Of a DNA stretch of 64,000 bases, positions 40,983 to 49,707 are shown one piece after another; the stretch's first letter is position 1, and every line of letters starts with the position of its first letter. Both the position numbers and the translations under genes were made by a program. The notes below the pieces were generated by a model. The model ran no database searches, was not told the DNA's origin, and worked only from the letters and a program-made list of their open reading frames with translations. This DNA is from JAENVU01 sp038250905 (lineage in GTDB: Bacteria; Actinomycetota; Acidimicrobiia; IMCC26256; JAENVU01). The stretch spans positions 1 to 64,000 of the forward strand of contig JBBSBV010000010.1 of the NCBI GenBank assembly GCA_038250905.1, written 5' to 3'.

Positions 40983-42353
40983 TCAGCTGCCGCCGGGCGC
41001 CATGTTGGCGAACTTCACGATGTGGTCGAGGAACGCCAGGCGCGCGGTACCGGTGGCGCCGTTCCGGTGCTTGGCCACGATGATCTCGGCCACCCCCCGT
41101 TGTTCGGACTCGGGGTTGTACACGTCGTCGCGGTAGATGAACATCACAACGTCGGCGTCCTGCTCGATCGAGCCGGACTCCCGCAGGTCGGCGAGCATCG
41201 GGCGTTTGTCCTGACGGTATTCGAGCTGCCGGTTGAGCTGACTGCCGACGAGCACCGGACATTCGAGTTCGCGGGCGAGGATCTTGAGCCCCCGGGACAG
41301 CTCCGAGACCTCGACCTGGCGGTTCTCGGCCCGCCGGGGTGAGCTCATCAGCTGCAGATAGTCGACCACGATCAACCCGAGGTCGCCGTAACGCGCCTTG
41401 ATCCGGCGGGCCTTGGCCCGCATCTCCATCACCGTGCAGTGCGGGTTGTCGTCGAGGAAGAGCGGCGCCTCGCCGAGATGGCTGATGGCCGGGTTGAGCC
41501 GGCTCCAGTCGCCGTCGGTCAGGTTGCCGGTCTGGAGCTTGCGGGCATCTACGCGTGCCTCGGCGGACAGCATGCGCTTGGTGAGTTCGACCGAGCCCAT
41601 CTCCATCGAGAAGAACAGCACCGGCCGCCGGCTCTCCATGGCCACGTTGGCCGCGGCACCCAGCATGAACGCGGTCTTCCCGGCTCCGGGGCGAGCGGCG
41701 AGGATCACCAGGTTGGACGGTTGCAACCCGAGGAGTTGTTGATCGAGGTCGACGTACCCGGTGGGGACACCGGTGATCGCGCCGTCGTTGCCGTACATCT
41801 GCTCGAGTTGGTCGACCGTCTCGGTGACCGAGTCGAACAGGCGGACCAGGGAATCGGAGATGCGTTTCTCCGCCACTTCGAAGACCATGGCCTCGGCCCG
41901 GTCGACGGTGTCGGTGACGTCGTCTGGTTGGCCGTACGCGCTCTCGGCGATCTCGCCCGAGACGGTGATCAGCCGGCGCAGGAGTGCCAGGTCACCGACG
42001 ATACGGGCGTAGTGACCCGCGTTGGCCGACGCCGGGGTGGCGGCCTGGAGGGCGAGGAGGAGTCCCTTACCACCGAGCGCCTCGAGGAGGTTGGCGCGCC
42101 GCAGTTCCTCTGCGACGGTGACGGGGTCGACCGGTTCGCCCTGTTCGTAGAGCGACCAGACGGCGTCGAACACGTGGCCGTGGGCGGGCTTGTAGAAGTC
42201 ACTGGCGTCGACGCGTGCCTCGACGGCTGCGGTGATCGCATCCCGTGAGATGAGCATGGCGCCGAGTAACGACTCCTCGGCCTCGAGGTTGTGCGGGGGA
42301 ATCCGACCGCTCGGCATCGCCGGGCGCACCGCGACCTCGCTCATCTGCACCAC
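40983..42353 (-). CDS. dnaB: Replicative DNA helicase DnaB, 456 aa
   Basis: The N-terminal primase-interacting domain (PPHNLEAEESLLGAML) is followed by the RecA-like ring ATPase with Walker A ARPGAGKTAFMLG, Walker B GLIVVDYLQLM and the DnaB hallmark LADLRESGSIEQDADVVMFIYR. No intein interrupts it. GTG 42353 has GAGAGG 6 nt upstream. It is the distal gene of the rpsF-ssb-rpsR-rplI-dnaB order seen across bacteria, separated from rplI by a 266-bp gap holding a strong hairpin and DnaA-box-like sequences. Confidence 0.95.
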   Translation of the reverse strand: MVQMSEVAVRPAMPSGRIPPHNLEAEESLLGAMLISRDAITAAVEARVDASDFYKPAHGHVFDAVWSLYEQGEPVDPVTVAEELRRANLLEALGGKGLLLALQAATPASANAGHYARIVGDLALLRRLITVSGEIAESAYGQPDDVTDTVDRAEAMVFEVAEKRISDSLVRLFDSVTETVDQLEQMYGNDGAITGVPTGYVDLDQQLLGLQPSNLVILAARPGAGKTAFMLGAAANVAMESRRPVLFFSMEMGSVELTKRMLSAEARVDARKLQTGNLTDGDWSRLNPAISHLGEAPLFLDDNPHCTVMEMRAKARRIKARYGDLGLIVVDYLQLMSSPRRAENRQVEVSELSRGLKILARELECPVLVGSQLNRQLEYRQDKRPMLADLRESGSIEQDADVVMFIYRDDVYNPESEQRGVAEIIVAKHRNGATGTARLAFLDHIVKFANMAPGGS

Positions 42354-42409
42354 ACGAACACCCTCTCCACCCCGGACGACCCCGGGGACATCGTCACACC
42401 AACTGCCTG

Positions 42410-42508
42410 TGGGTTGGAAGTGGACAACCCGGTTAGTTGTGTGAATTACCTGGGGATAGGGGCCTCATCTCATCCACAGGGCTGTGGACGACCCCCATTG
42501 TGGACCCG
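42410..42508. promoter_or_regulatory. DnaA-box-like cluster upstream of dnaB
   Basis: TCATCCACA (42470-42478) and TGTGGACGA (42483-42491) face each other across 4 bp, with a further TTGTGGACC near 42499 and GTGGACAAC near 42419. Each resembles the DnaA box TTATCCACA with one or two changes. They may bind DnaA ahead of dnaB. Confidence 0.35.
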
Positions 42509-42565
42509 GGGTGCGACAGCGTCGGTGATGCTGCAGGGCGGATCTGCTTCCTACCCCGGCGCGCG

Positions 42566-42595
42566 GAACGGCCCGTCCCGGAGGACGGGCCGTTC
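42566..42595 (-). terminator. Hairpin downstream of rplI
   Basis: A perfect 13-bp stem, GAACGGCCCGTCC and GGACGGGCCGTTC, with loop CGGA, 24 bp after the rplI stop. There is no T-run, as is common for hairpin-type ends in high-GC actinobacteria. It probably separates the ribosomal-protein operon from dnaB. Confidence 0.7.
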
Positions 42596-42619
42596 GCGAA
42601 GGAACCTTTGAAGTCGGGC

Positions 42620-43066
42620 CTATTCGGCGACGACCTCGATCATCACCGCAACGCGCACCGAACCGTGCAACGTCACCTCGACCTCGGCCGGACCGACCAT
42701 CTTGAGCGGTTCGGCCAGATTGATCTTGCGGCGGTCGATCTCCACGCCGGTCGTGGCCTGGATCGCGGCCGCGACGTCGGCGCTCGTCACCGAGCCGAAG
42801 AGCTTGCCGCCCTCGCCGGCGCGGGCCGGGACCTGGACCGGGACCGACGCGAGGCGCGCCGCGAGGGCCTGGGCACTCTCACGCTCGCGGGCGTCCTTGA
42901 CCTCACGGCTCCGACGCATCGACGCGGCCTGCTTCTCCACGCCCTTGGTCGCGAAGATCGCCAACCCGCGCGGCACGAGGTAGTTGCGCGCGTACCCGGG
43001 TGCCACGTCGAGCAGGTCACCCTTCTTGCCCAACGTGTCGACGTCGGACCGCAGCACGATCTTCAT
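42620..43066 (-). CDS. rplI: 50S ribosomal protein bL9, 148 aa
   Basis: MKIVLRSDVDTLGKKGDLLDVAPGYARNYLVPRGLA is the canonical bL9 N-domain, followed by the long helix and the C-domain (FGSVTSADVAAAI). bL9 binds 23S rRNA at the base of the L1 stalk and supports frame maintenance. The ATG overlaps the rpsR stop by 4 bp. Length is standard. It is the last gene before the terminator-like hairpin. Confidence 0.97.
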   Translation of the reverse strand: MKIVLRSDVDTLGKKGDLLDVAPGYARNYLVPRGLAIFATKGVEKQAASMRRSREVKDARERESAQALAARLASVPVQVPARAGEGGKLFGSVTSADVAAAIQATTGVEIDRRKINLAEPLKMVGPAEVEVTLHGSVRVAVMIEVVAE

Positions 43067-43542
43067 GCTTCACCTGCTTCGGTCGCGTCGTCGGCGCCGC
43101 CGACGGCGACCTCGGCGAACCCGGACTCGGCTTCGGTACCCGCGTCGAGCGTGACGCCCTCGGGCAACTCGCCTTCACCTTCGCCGGCCACGGGAGGTGG
43201 CGCATCCGGGGTCGGCATCGGCGCGGTCGGGTCCAGACGGTCCCGGTCCCGACGACCACTGCGGCTCCGCTGGGTCACCTGTCGGACGCTGTACGGGAGC
43301 AACGCCATCTCGCGGGCGATCCGGATCGCCTTGGCGATCTCACGCTGCTGCTGGGCGTTGTTGCCCGTGACGCGCCGGGCGCGGATCTTGGCTCGCTCGG
43401 ACATGAACCGACGCAGCAGGTTGACGTCCTTGTAGTCGACCCAGTCGATCTTGTCCTGGGTCAGGATCGACACCTTCTTCTTCTGGACCCGACGACGATC
43501 GTTCGCCGGGCCTTTCCTGCGTTGTTCGCGATCTCGTGCCAT
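43063..43542 (-). CDS. rpsR: 30S ribosomal protein bS18 with acidic C-terminal extension, 159 aa
   Basis: The first 85 residues are bS18: KKKVSILTQDKIDWVDYKDVNLLRRFMSERAKIRARRVTGNNAQQQREIAKAIRIAREMALLPY. After SVRQVTQRSRSGRRDRDR the frame continues for about 65 Pro-, Gly- and Glu/Asp-rich residues to TEAGEA, twice the usual 75-85 aa length. The stop overlaps the rplI start, so the extension is locked in place by the operon and is not a frame error beyond the gene. It binds 16S rRNA next to bS6. Confidence 0.93.
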   Translation of the reverse strand: MARDREQRRKGPANDRRRVQKKKVSILTQDKIDWVDYKDVNLLRRFMSERAKIRARRVTGNNAQQQREIAKAIRIAREMALLPYSVRQVTQRSRSGRRDRDRLDPTAPMPTPDAPPPVAGEGEGELPEGVTLDAGTEAESGFAEVAVGGADDATEAGEA

Positions 43543-43562
43543 CGTTCTTCGTTCCTCTCGCC

Positions 43563-44084
43563 CTAGAAGGGCTCTTCGTCGTACCCGTAATCGCCGCCGC
43601 CCGCAGGGGCGCTCGGCGCATTGTTCGATCCACCGGAACCACTGGGGGCGTTGCCCGCGGGACGGCCACCGCCACCACCGCCGCCACCGAAGTCGCCGCC
43701 GCCGCCCTGGCCGCCGCCACTGCGACGCTCGGAGCGCTTCACCTCGGCGGTCGCCCAGCGCAGGCTCGGGCCGATCTCGTCGGCGACGATCTCGACCACG
43801 CTGCGCTTCTCGCCCTGTTCGGTCTCCCACGAGCGCTGCTCGAGGCGGCCGCTCACGACGACGCGGGTGCCCTTCGAGATGCTGTCGCTGATGTTCTCGG
43901 CCATGTCGCCCCACGCCACGACGTTGAAGAAGCTTGTGCGCTCCTCCCACTCGTTGGTCTTGCGATCCATCCAACGACGGCTCACCGCGACGCCGAGTCG
44001 GGCGGTCGCCTGTCCGGACGCGGTGTAACGGATCTCGGGGTCGCGGGTCATGTTCCCGACGATGGTGATGCTGTTGTCAGCCAT
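43563..44084 (-). CDS. ssb: Single-stranded DNA-binding protein, 173 aa
   Basis: The OB-fold opens MADNSITIVGNMTRDPEIRYTASGQATARLGVAVSRRW, followed by FFNVVAWGDMAENI and VVVSGRLEQRSWE. The C-terminus is a Gly-rich linker ending in the acidic tip DYGYDEEPF, which recruits partners such as RecO and the clamp loader. It lies between rpsF and rpsR in the standard operon, 20 bp ahead of rpsR. Confidence 0.96.
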   Translation of the reverse strand: MADNSITIVGNMTRDPEIRYTASGQATARLGVAVSRRWMDRKTNEWEERTSFFNVVAWGDMAENISDSISKGTRVVVSGRLEQRSWETEQGEKRSVVEIVADEIGPSLRWATAEVKRSERRSGGGQGGGGDFGGGGGGGGRPAGNAPSGSGGSNNAPSAPAGGGDYGYDEEPF

Positions 44085-44162
44085 GGTGTTGCCTCCTGTG
44101 CCGCTCGCGCGGCGTGCCGTGATCAGTGATGATGACGACCGCCCGTCGGTACGGCTCGATTG

Positions 44163-44531
44163 CTAGTCGTCGTCCGGGTCGGCACCAGCGGCGAGTACTG
44201 CCGCGTCGACCGGGTCCGGCGTGCCACCGAGCTTGCCGTAGACCTGCTCGGGGATGCGCAGGATCTTGTGGCGGATGACGTCATCCGAGAGGGAGAGCGA
44301 CCGGTTCAGCTCGTCCATCGCCGCGGGCTCCGCCTTCGCCTGCATGACGACGTAGTAGCCCTCCCAGCGATGTTTCACCTCATACGCGAGGCGGCGCTTG
44401 CCCCACCAGTCGATGGCACCGCGCTCGGCACCGTTGGACTCGATGAGCTTGAGCGACCCTTCGACGGCAGACCGGATGGTCTCCTCTTCCAGGTCCGCAT
44501 CGAAAATGACCATGACCTCGTACGGCCTCAT
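44163..44531 (-). CDS. rpsF: 30S ribosomal protein bS6, 122 aa
   Basis: MRPYEVMVIFDADLEEETIRS, then IDWWGKRRLAYEVKHRWEGYYVVMQAKAEPAAMDELNRSLSLSDDVIRHKILR is bS6. ATG 44531 is preferred; the longer upstream frame has no family match. It heads the rpsF-ssb-rpsR-rplI operon, so its promoter should lie in the 356-bp gap 44532-44887, in which I see no gene. Confidence 0.96.
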   Translation of the reverse strand: MRPYEVMVIFDADLEEETIRSAVEGSLKLIESNGAERGAIDWWGKRRLAYEVKHRWEGYYVVMQAKAEPAAMDELNRSLSLSDDVIRHKILRIPEQVYGKLGGTPDPVDAAVLAAGADPDDD

Positions 44532-44887
44532 TGGCCAATACCTCCTTCGGACCACTCCCGGTGCGGGCGTGGGCCCCCGGGTTCGGAGGCGACCGGAAGT
44601 CCCGGTCGGTCCGCCAAGGGGCAGGGTGGGCATGTCGGGAGGGATGAACCTCCGTCATGAAGGCGGGAACGCTACCAGAGCCGCCCCGCCGGGACCTATC
44701 GAGGACGACCCTACCCGGGGGGTGTGACACGTCCTCTCGGCCCGTCCGCTCGCGCTCCCATTCGTCATGCCTGACGTGGGGTTCGCTCCCGGGCTGCTCA
44801 CATCCGCTGCGCTCCGGTTCGGGAGGTGATTGCGCATCTCGGAACGCTGCTGCCTCGCAGACCTATCGCTTGGATGCGGGTCCCTGG

Positions 44888-45865
44888 TCAGGAGGTGTGG
44901 GGTGCGGGTGTGGGTGTGGGTGTGGGTGTGGGTGTGGGTGTGGGTGCCGTGGGGAGGGCGTCGGCGCCGTCGCCGGTGACGTCGACGGAGTACTGGTCCA
45001 TTGCCTGGTCCATGGCGTCGTCGAGTTGATCGGTCATGTGATACGTCTCGTCGCTCGACGGGAAGCGCCCGAGCCGGACGTCATCGGCGAAACGGGCCAC
45101 CGCGGCAGTGGCATCCGCGCCGAGTTCGGCGTAGCGACGGACGAACCGGGGGCGCAGCCGATCCTCAAATCCCAGCAGGTCGTGGTACACGAGCACCTGG
45201 CCGTCGCAGTGCCGGCCGGCGCCGATGCCGATGGTGGGCACCGAGATCGCGTCGGTCACCATGCGGGCGACACCATCGGGTACGCACTCGAGCACGATCG
45301 CGAAGCATCCGGCCTCGGCCAGCGCCACCGCGTCGTCGACGATCCGGCGGGCAGCATCGAGTTGCTTCCCCTGCACCTTGAAGCCACCCATCGCGTGGAT
45401 CGACTGCGGGGTGAGGCCGAGATGGCCCATGACCGGGATCTCGCTGTCGAGAATCGCGGTGATGGCGTCGAGGCGCTTGCGGCCCCCTTCGAGCTTCACC
45501 GCACCGGCACCGGCCCGGATGAGCTGCGCCGCGTTGCGCACGGTCTCCTCGCGTGACACGTGGTAGCTCATCCACGGCAGGTCACCGACGATGAGCGCGT
45601 GCGGCCGGGTCCGGGCGACCGCACCGACGTGATGGGCCATGTCGTCGGTGCTGACCTGGAGGGTGTCGTCGTAGCCGAGGACCACCATCGCGAGCGTGTC
45701 GCCGACGAGGATCATGTCGACCCCGGCCGCGTCGACCACTCGGGCGCTGGGCGCGTCGTACGCCGTGACCATCACCAATGGCGACTCGGACCCTTTGGAC
45801 GCGGCGATATCCGGCGCGGTGATGGGACGCGAACCCGGGCGTGACGCAGGCATGGTTGCCGTCAT
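44888..45865 (-). CDS. panB: 3-methyl-2-oxobutanoate hydroxymethyltransferase, 325 aa
   Basis: Ketopantoate synthesis in the pantothenate/CoA pathway. Visible motifs are MVTAYDAPSARVVDAAGVDMILVGDTLAMVVLGYDDTL, VVGDLP-like VGDLPWMSYHVS, AVKLEGG, VMGHLGLTPQSIHAMGGFKVQG and ECVPDGVA, the last holding the catalytic Glu; GIGAGRHCDGQVLVYHDLLG follows. The ATG at 45865 (MTATMPASRPG) is supported by family length. The last 16 or so residues are a Pro-Thr repeat coded by a hexanucleotide tandem array, beyond the normal enzyme end. Confidence 0.93.
   Translation of the reverse strand: MTATMPASRPGSRPITAPDIAASKGSESPLVMVTAYDAPSARVVDAAGVDMILVGDTLAMVVLGYDDTLQVSTDDMAHHVGAVARTRPHALIVGDLPWMSYHVSREETVRNAAQLIRAGAGAVKLEGGRKRLDAITAILDSEIPVMGHLGLTPQSIHAMGGFKVQGKQLDAARRIVDDAVALAEAGCFAIVLECVPDGVARMVTDAISVPTIGIGAGRHCDGQVLVYHDLLGFEDRLRPRFVRRYAELGADATAAVARFADDVRLGRFPSSDETYHMTDQLDDAMDQAMDQYSVDVTGDGADALPTAPTPTPTPTPTPTPAPHTS
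44906..44946. repeat. GGGTGT hexanucleotide tandem repeat in panB 3' end
   Basis: About seven copies of GGGTGT encode Thr-Pro dipeptides at the PanB C-terminus. A uniform tandem array of this kind is prone to length change in multiples of 6 bp, which would keep the frame. Confidence 0.85.
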
Positions 45866-45968
45866 CTCGATTCCTCCACCGTCCAGGGCCCACACGGCTC
45901 CCGGCAGCAGCGAAAGTGTAGGCCCATCACGGTGCCCCCGCGCCAAGCGGGTACTCCGCCCGAGTTCC

Positions 45969-46331
45969 CTAGCCCGCGCGGCGACCGTGGAGCTCGCGGC
46001 GGCCGAGGTGATTCCAGCGGCACTTGGTGCAGACCTCGACCACGTAGCAGTCGAACTCGTCGTGCTTGCGGGCGAGTTCGTCGAGCTCACCGGGTTGGGA
46101 CAGGGCCCGGCCGTTTGCCGCGCGCAACCGATCGCCGTAGACGTAGGACACGTAGAACAGGTCCTTGCTCCGACACACGGGGCAACCCTTGCCGGCCCGG
46201 TCGCCGACGTTTCGCGCGGCACGGAGCAACTCCGGATGCGCGTCGCACACGTCGTTACGACTGACGCGACCCGCCTTGAGGTCCCGCAGGACAGCTCGTC
46301 GGGCGAGCGCGTAGTCGGTCCCCTTGACCAC
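45969..46331 (-). CDS. DUF5318 zinc-ribbon-like protein, 120 aa
   Basis: Two Cys pairs (GCPVCRSKDLFYVSYVYGD and VCTKCRWNHL) suggest a bound zinc. The sequence matches the small actinobacterial DUF5318 family, often located near penicillin-binding-protein or ribosomal genes. GTG 46331 (VVKGTDYALARRAVL) is taken as start. It is divergent from the methyltransferase at 46420, with an 88-bp shared promoter region. Confidence 0.75.
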   Translation of the reverse strand: MVKGTDYALARRAVLRDLKAGRVSRNDVCDAHPELLRAARNVGDRAGKGCPVCRSKDLFYVSYVYGDRLRAANGRALSQPGELDELARKHDEFDCYVVEVCTKCRWNHLGRRELHGRRAG

Positions 46332-46419
46332 CTCGCGAGTGTAGGAGCGCCCGACCCCGTCGCGGGCCGCTGACCGGAAACAACCGTCGCCGCGGGCCCG
46401 CAACTAGGGTCCACCGCTC

Positions 46420-47037
46420 ATGAGCGACTTCGTGCTGGGCCGCCTGCTCGGCGAGATCCGGGGCAAGCGGGTGGTCGAACTCGGGTGTGGCGACGGCGCC
46501 CGCGCGGTCCAACTCGCCCGCCAGGGTGCATCGGTCATCGCCGTCGACCCGTCGGCCGAATCGGTGGCCCGGACCCGCCAGGCCGCCGAGGCCTCCGAGA
46601 TCCGGATCGAAGTCCACACCGGCGACTTCGCCGACCTCGCGTTCCTGCGGGGCGACTCGGTCGACGTTGCCTTCGCCGAGGGATCGCTCGGTGGGCTTGC
46701 CGATCTCGGACGCGTGTTCCGCCAGGTCCAGCGGGTGCTCCGCGCCGGGGCCTGGTTCGCGTTCTCGCTGCCGCACCCGCTGTCGTTCTGCGTCGATCGC
46801 GACCCCGAACCCGCCGGTGCCCTCCCGCTGGCCCGGGACTACTTGACCCGGTCCTACTTCGAGACCGATCCGATCGACGGCCGGTATCCCCACGCGACGG
46901 CCGACGTCTTCTCGGCCCTCGGGCGCGCCGGCTTCCGGGTGGACATGCTGCTCGAGCCGGAGCCGGCCGCGGCCGGTCGTACCCGCGCCGCGGTGCCGGA
47001 ACTGATCGTCTGGCGGGCGCGCAAGGTCGGTAGCTGA
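46420..47037 (+). CDS. Class I SAM-dependent methyltransferase, 205 aa
   Basis: VVELGCGDGARAVQLARQGASVIAVDPSAESV holds motifs I and II; DVAFAEGSLGGLADLGRVFRQVQRVLRAGAWFAFSLPHPLSF contains the post-binding strands of Methyltransf_11/25. The substrate is unknown. It converges on cca with a 22-bp gap. Confidence 0.75.
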   Translation: MSDFVLGRLLGEIRGKRVVELGCGDGARAVQLARQGASVIAVDPSAESVARTRQAAEASEIRIEVHTGDFADLAFLRGDSVDVAFAEGSLGGLADLGRVFRQVQRVLRAGAWFAFSLPHPLSFCVDRDPEPAGALPLARDYLTRSYFETDPIDGRYPHATADVFSALGRAGFRVDMLLEPEPAAAGRTRAAVPELIVWRARKVGS

Positions 47038-47059
47038 CCTGCCCCGTTCAGCGCTCGGT

Positions 47060-48457
47060 TCAGGCGCCGCCCGGGGTCAGGCCCCGTTCGCGCGCCCACG
47101 CATCGAGCCGCTCGTAGGCGTCGGCTTCCTCCAACGGGCCCTCGTCGAGGCGGAGTTCGAGCAGGAAGTCGAGCGCCTCGCCGACCACCCGCCCCGGCGC
47201 GACGCCGAGGTAGTCCATCACCTGCCGGCCGTCGAGCGACGGACGGATCGCCTTCAGCTCCTCCTGGGCCGCGAGTTCCTCGATGCGGGCAACGAGTTCG
47301 TCCATGCGGCGCGCCAGGGTGCGCGCCCGGCGCTCGTTCCGGGTGGTGCAGTCGCACCGTTGGAGTTCGTTGAGCTGATCGAGCAGCGGTCCGGCATCGC
47401 GGACATACCGGCGCACCGCGGCGTCGGTCCAGCCCATCGCGTAGGTGTGGATCCGCAGGTGCAGGTACACGAGCTGACTCACGGCCTCGACAACGTCGGT
47501 CGGGTACTTCAGCGCGATGAGCCGGTCCCGGGTCATGCGCTTGCCGACCACCTCGTGGTGATGGAACGTGGCCCGGCCGCGCTCGAACGAGCGGGTCTTG
47601 GGCTTGCCGACGTCGTGCATGAGCGCGGCCAGCCGCAGCACGAGTTCGGGGCTGGTCTTGGCCACCACCGCGATCGTGTGCGCGAGCACGTCCTTGTGAT
47701 GGTGGATCGGATCCTGCTCGAGCCGCATGGCGTTGAGTTCGGGCAGGAAGAGGTCGGCCAGGCCGGTCGACGCGAGCAGCCACAGACCGGCGGACGGATC
47801 CTCGACGACGAGCAGCTTCGAGAGTTCGTCGCGGATCCGCTCGACGCTCACGATCCCGAGCCGGTCCCGTAGGTCCTCGATGGCCTGGACCAGTTCCGGA
47901 TCGGGGACGAAGCCGAACCGCGCGACGAAGCGCGCCGCGCGCATCATGCGCAGCGGATCGTCGGTGAAGGAGACCTCGGCCGACAACGGCGTGCGCAGCC
48001 GGTTCGCTGCGAGGTCGAGGGCACCGTCGAACGGATCGACGAGCACCGCATCGGGAAGTCGCAGCGCCATCGCGTTGACCGTGAAGTCGCGGCGCGAGAG
48101 GTCGGTCTCGATCGAGTCGCCGAAGGTCACCTCGGGCTTGCGGCTGTCGGGGTGGTACACCTCGGCGCGGTAGGTGGTCACCTCGCACGGCACCCCGCCC
48201 ACCTGCGCACCCACGGTGCCGAACCGCTTGCCCTGGAGCCACACGAACTCCGCGATCGGGCGGAGCAGGGCTTCGATCTCCTCCGGCCGCGCGTCGCTCG
48301 CGAAGTCGAACTCGACCGGGTCGATCCCGAGCACCGCGTCGCGGACGCTCCCGCCCACGAGGTAGCAGTCGTGGCCGGCATCGACGAGCACGCGGGCGAC
48401 CCGTTGGACGGGCGCGTCGGGCGCGAGGAGCGGAGCCAGGCGGGGCGGGACGGTCAC
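47060..48457 (-). CDS. cca: CCA tRNA nucleotidyltransferase with HD domain, 465 aa
   Basis: Class II head domain: YLVGGSVRDAVLGIDPVEFDFASDARPEEIE, then TYRAEVYHPDSRKPEVTFGDSIETDLSRRDFTVNAMAL, the template-independent CCA-adding or poly(A) polymerase core. A C-terminal HD domain (HHKDVLAHTIAVVAKTSPELVLRLAALMHDVGKPKT) could remove 2',3'-cyclic phosphates. GTG 48457 is the start. In actinobacteria this gene lies, as here, near murJ and the trx genes. Confidence 0.92.
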   Translation of the reverse strand: MTVPPRLAPLLAPDAPVQRVARVLVDAGHDCYLVGGSVRDAVLGIDPVEFDFASDARPEEIEALLRPIAEFVWLQGKRFGTVGAQVGGVPCEVTTYRAEVYHPDSRKPEVTFGDSIETDLSRRDFTVNAMALRLPDAVLVDPFDGALDLAANRLRTPLSAEVSFTDDPLRMMRAARFVARFGFVPDPELVQAIEDLRDRLGIVSVERIRDELSKLLVVEDPSAGLWLLASTGLADLFLPELNAMRLEQDPIHHHKDVLAHTIAVVAKTSPELVLRLAALMHDVGKPKTRSFERGRATFHHHEVVGKRMTRDRLIALKYPTDVVEAVSQLVYLHLRIHTYAMGWTDAAVRRYVRDAGPLLDQLNELQRCDCTTRNERRARTLARRMDELVARIEELAAQEELKAIRPSLDGRQVMDYLGVAPGRVVGEALDFLLELRLDEGPLEEADAYERLDAWARERGLTPGGA

Positions 48458-48515
48458 GCCGTCATTGTGGCCCGCCGGGTCTGCGGAGCCGGTACCCGTT
48501 GCGGGGAGCGGCGGA

Positions 48516-49631
48516 TCAGGCCGTGGGGACCAGGGCGGCTTCGCGAGCTTCCTCGGTCTTGGTGAACTCGTAGTGCTCCATCTTCAACCGCAGGTCGTGC
48601 GGGTTCGACGCCGACGCGAGCGCGTCCCGGCGCGAGACCACACCCTTGGCGAACAGCGCGAGGAGGCTCTGGTCGAAGGACTGCATCCCGTAGAAGTCGC
48701 CGTCGGCGATGATCTCGTCGAGTTCGTGGGTGGCAGTGGAGTCCGCGATCTTGTCGAAGACCCGCCCGGTCGCGACCAGGACCTCCATGGCGGGGACCCG
48801 ACCCTCGCGATCGCAGCGCTGCACGAGCCGTTGCGACACGATCCCCTTCAGCGCGCCGGCGAGCGACATCCGGACCTGTTGCTGCTGGTACGGCGGGAAG
48901 AAGTCGATCACGCGGTTGATGGTCTCGGCCGCGCCCATGGTGTGCAACGTGGAGAAGACGAGGTGACCGGTCTCGGCGGCGGACAGTGCGGCCCACACGG
49001 TCTCGGGGTCACGCATCTCACCGATGAGGATGACATCGGGGTCCTGGCGCAGTGCCCGCTTCAGGGCGGAGAGGAAGTCGACCGTGTCGTCGCCGACCTC
49101 ACGTTGGTTGATGATCGACTTCTTGTCCGAGTGGAGGACCTCGATGGGGTCCTCGATCGTCACGATGTGCCGGGCCTGGGTCTCGTTGATGTGGTCGATC
49201 ATCGCGGCGAGGGTCGTGGTCTTGCCCGAACCGGTCGGACCGGTCACGAGGACGAGGCCCCGGTGTTCGTCGGCCAGCCGGCGGACCACCGGCGGGAGCC
49301 CGAGTTCCTCCATCGGCGGGATGCCGGGGAGGATGTGGCGCAGCACCAGGCCGACCGAACCGCGCTGGCGGAAGACGTTCACCCGGAACCGACCGACGCC
49401 GTTCAAGGCGTAGGCGAAGTCGGCTTCGTTGGTGGCGAGGAACTCCTCGGCCCGGAGCTTGGGCATGATCGCGAACGACACCCGCTCGGTGTCCGCGGCG
49501 AGAACGGGCTCCGCCGTCACCGGCGTCAGCTCGCCGTCGAGCCGGATGTGCGGGGCCGAGCCCACCTTGACGTGGATGTCCGACGCGCCGCGTTCGACTG
49601 CCTCGCGCAGTACCGCATCGAGATCGAGCAC
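48516..49631 (-). CDS. pilT: PilT-type retraction ATPase, 371 aa
   Basis: Secretion ATPase: SDIHVKVGSAPHIRLDGEL at the N-terminus, Walker A VTGPTGSGKTTTLAAMIDHIN, Asp box TIEDPIEVLH, Walker B DVILIGEMRDPETVWAAL (the PilT AIRNLIRE-type motif is not obvious) and His box GHLVFSTLHTMGAAETINRVIDFFP. It would power type IV pilus retraction or DNA uptake. GTG 49631 has GGAGGAC 6 nt upstream. No other pilus gene is in the window. Confidence 0.85.
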   Translation of the reverse strand: MLDLDAVLREAVERGASDIHVKVGSAPHIRLDGELTPVTAEPVLAADTERVSFAIMPKLRAEEFLATNEADFAYALNGVGRFRVNVFRQRGSVGLVLRHILPGIPPMEELGLPPVVRRLADEHRGLVLVTGPTGSGKTTTLAAMIDHINETQARHIVTIEDPIEVLHSDKKSIINQREVGDDTVDFLSALKRALRQDPDVILIGEMRDPETVWAALSAAETGHLVFSTLHTMGAAETINRVIDFFPPYQQQQVRMSLAGALKGIVSQRLVQRCDREGRVPAMEVLVATGRVFDKIADSTATHELDEIIADGDFYGMQSFDQSLLALFAKGVVSRRDALASASNPHDLRLKMEHYEFTKTEEAREAALVPTA

Positions 49632-49707
49632 CCGACTGTCCTCCCTTGTGTGCGAACCCGGTATCCGAGCACCTATCGACACGCCGGGAGGGCGGCTGTA
49701 GGGGCAA

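Noticed and set aside
44899..44950. CRISPR-like or minisatellite array
   Set aside because: It is a uniform 6-bp tandem repeat without spacers inside the panB coding end.
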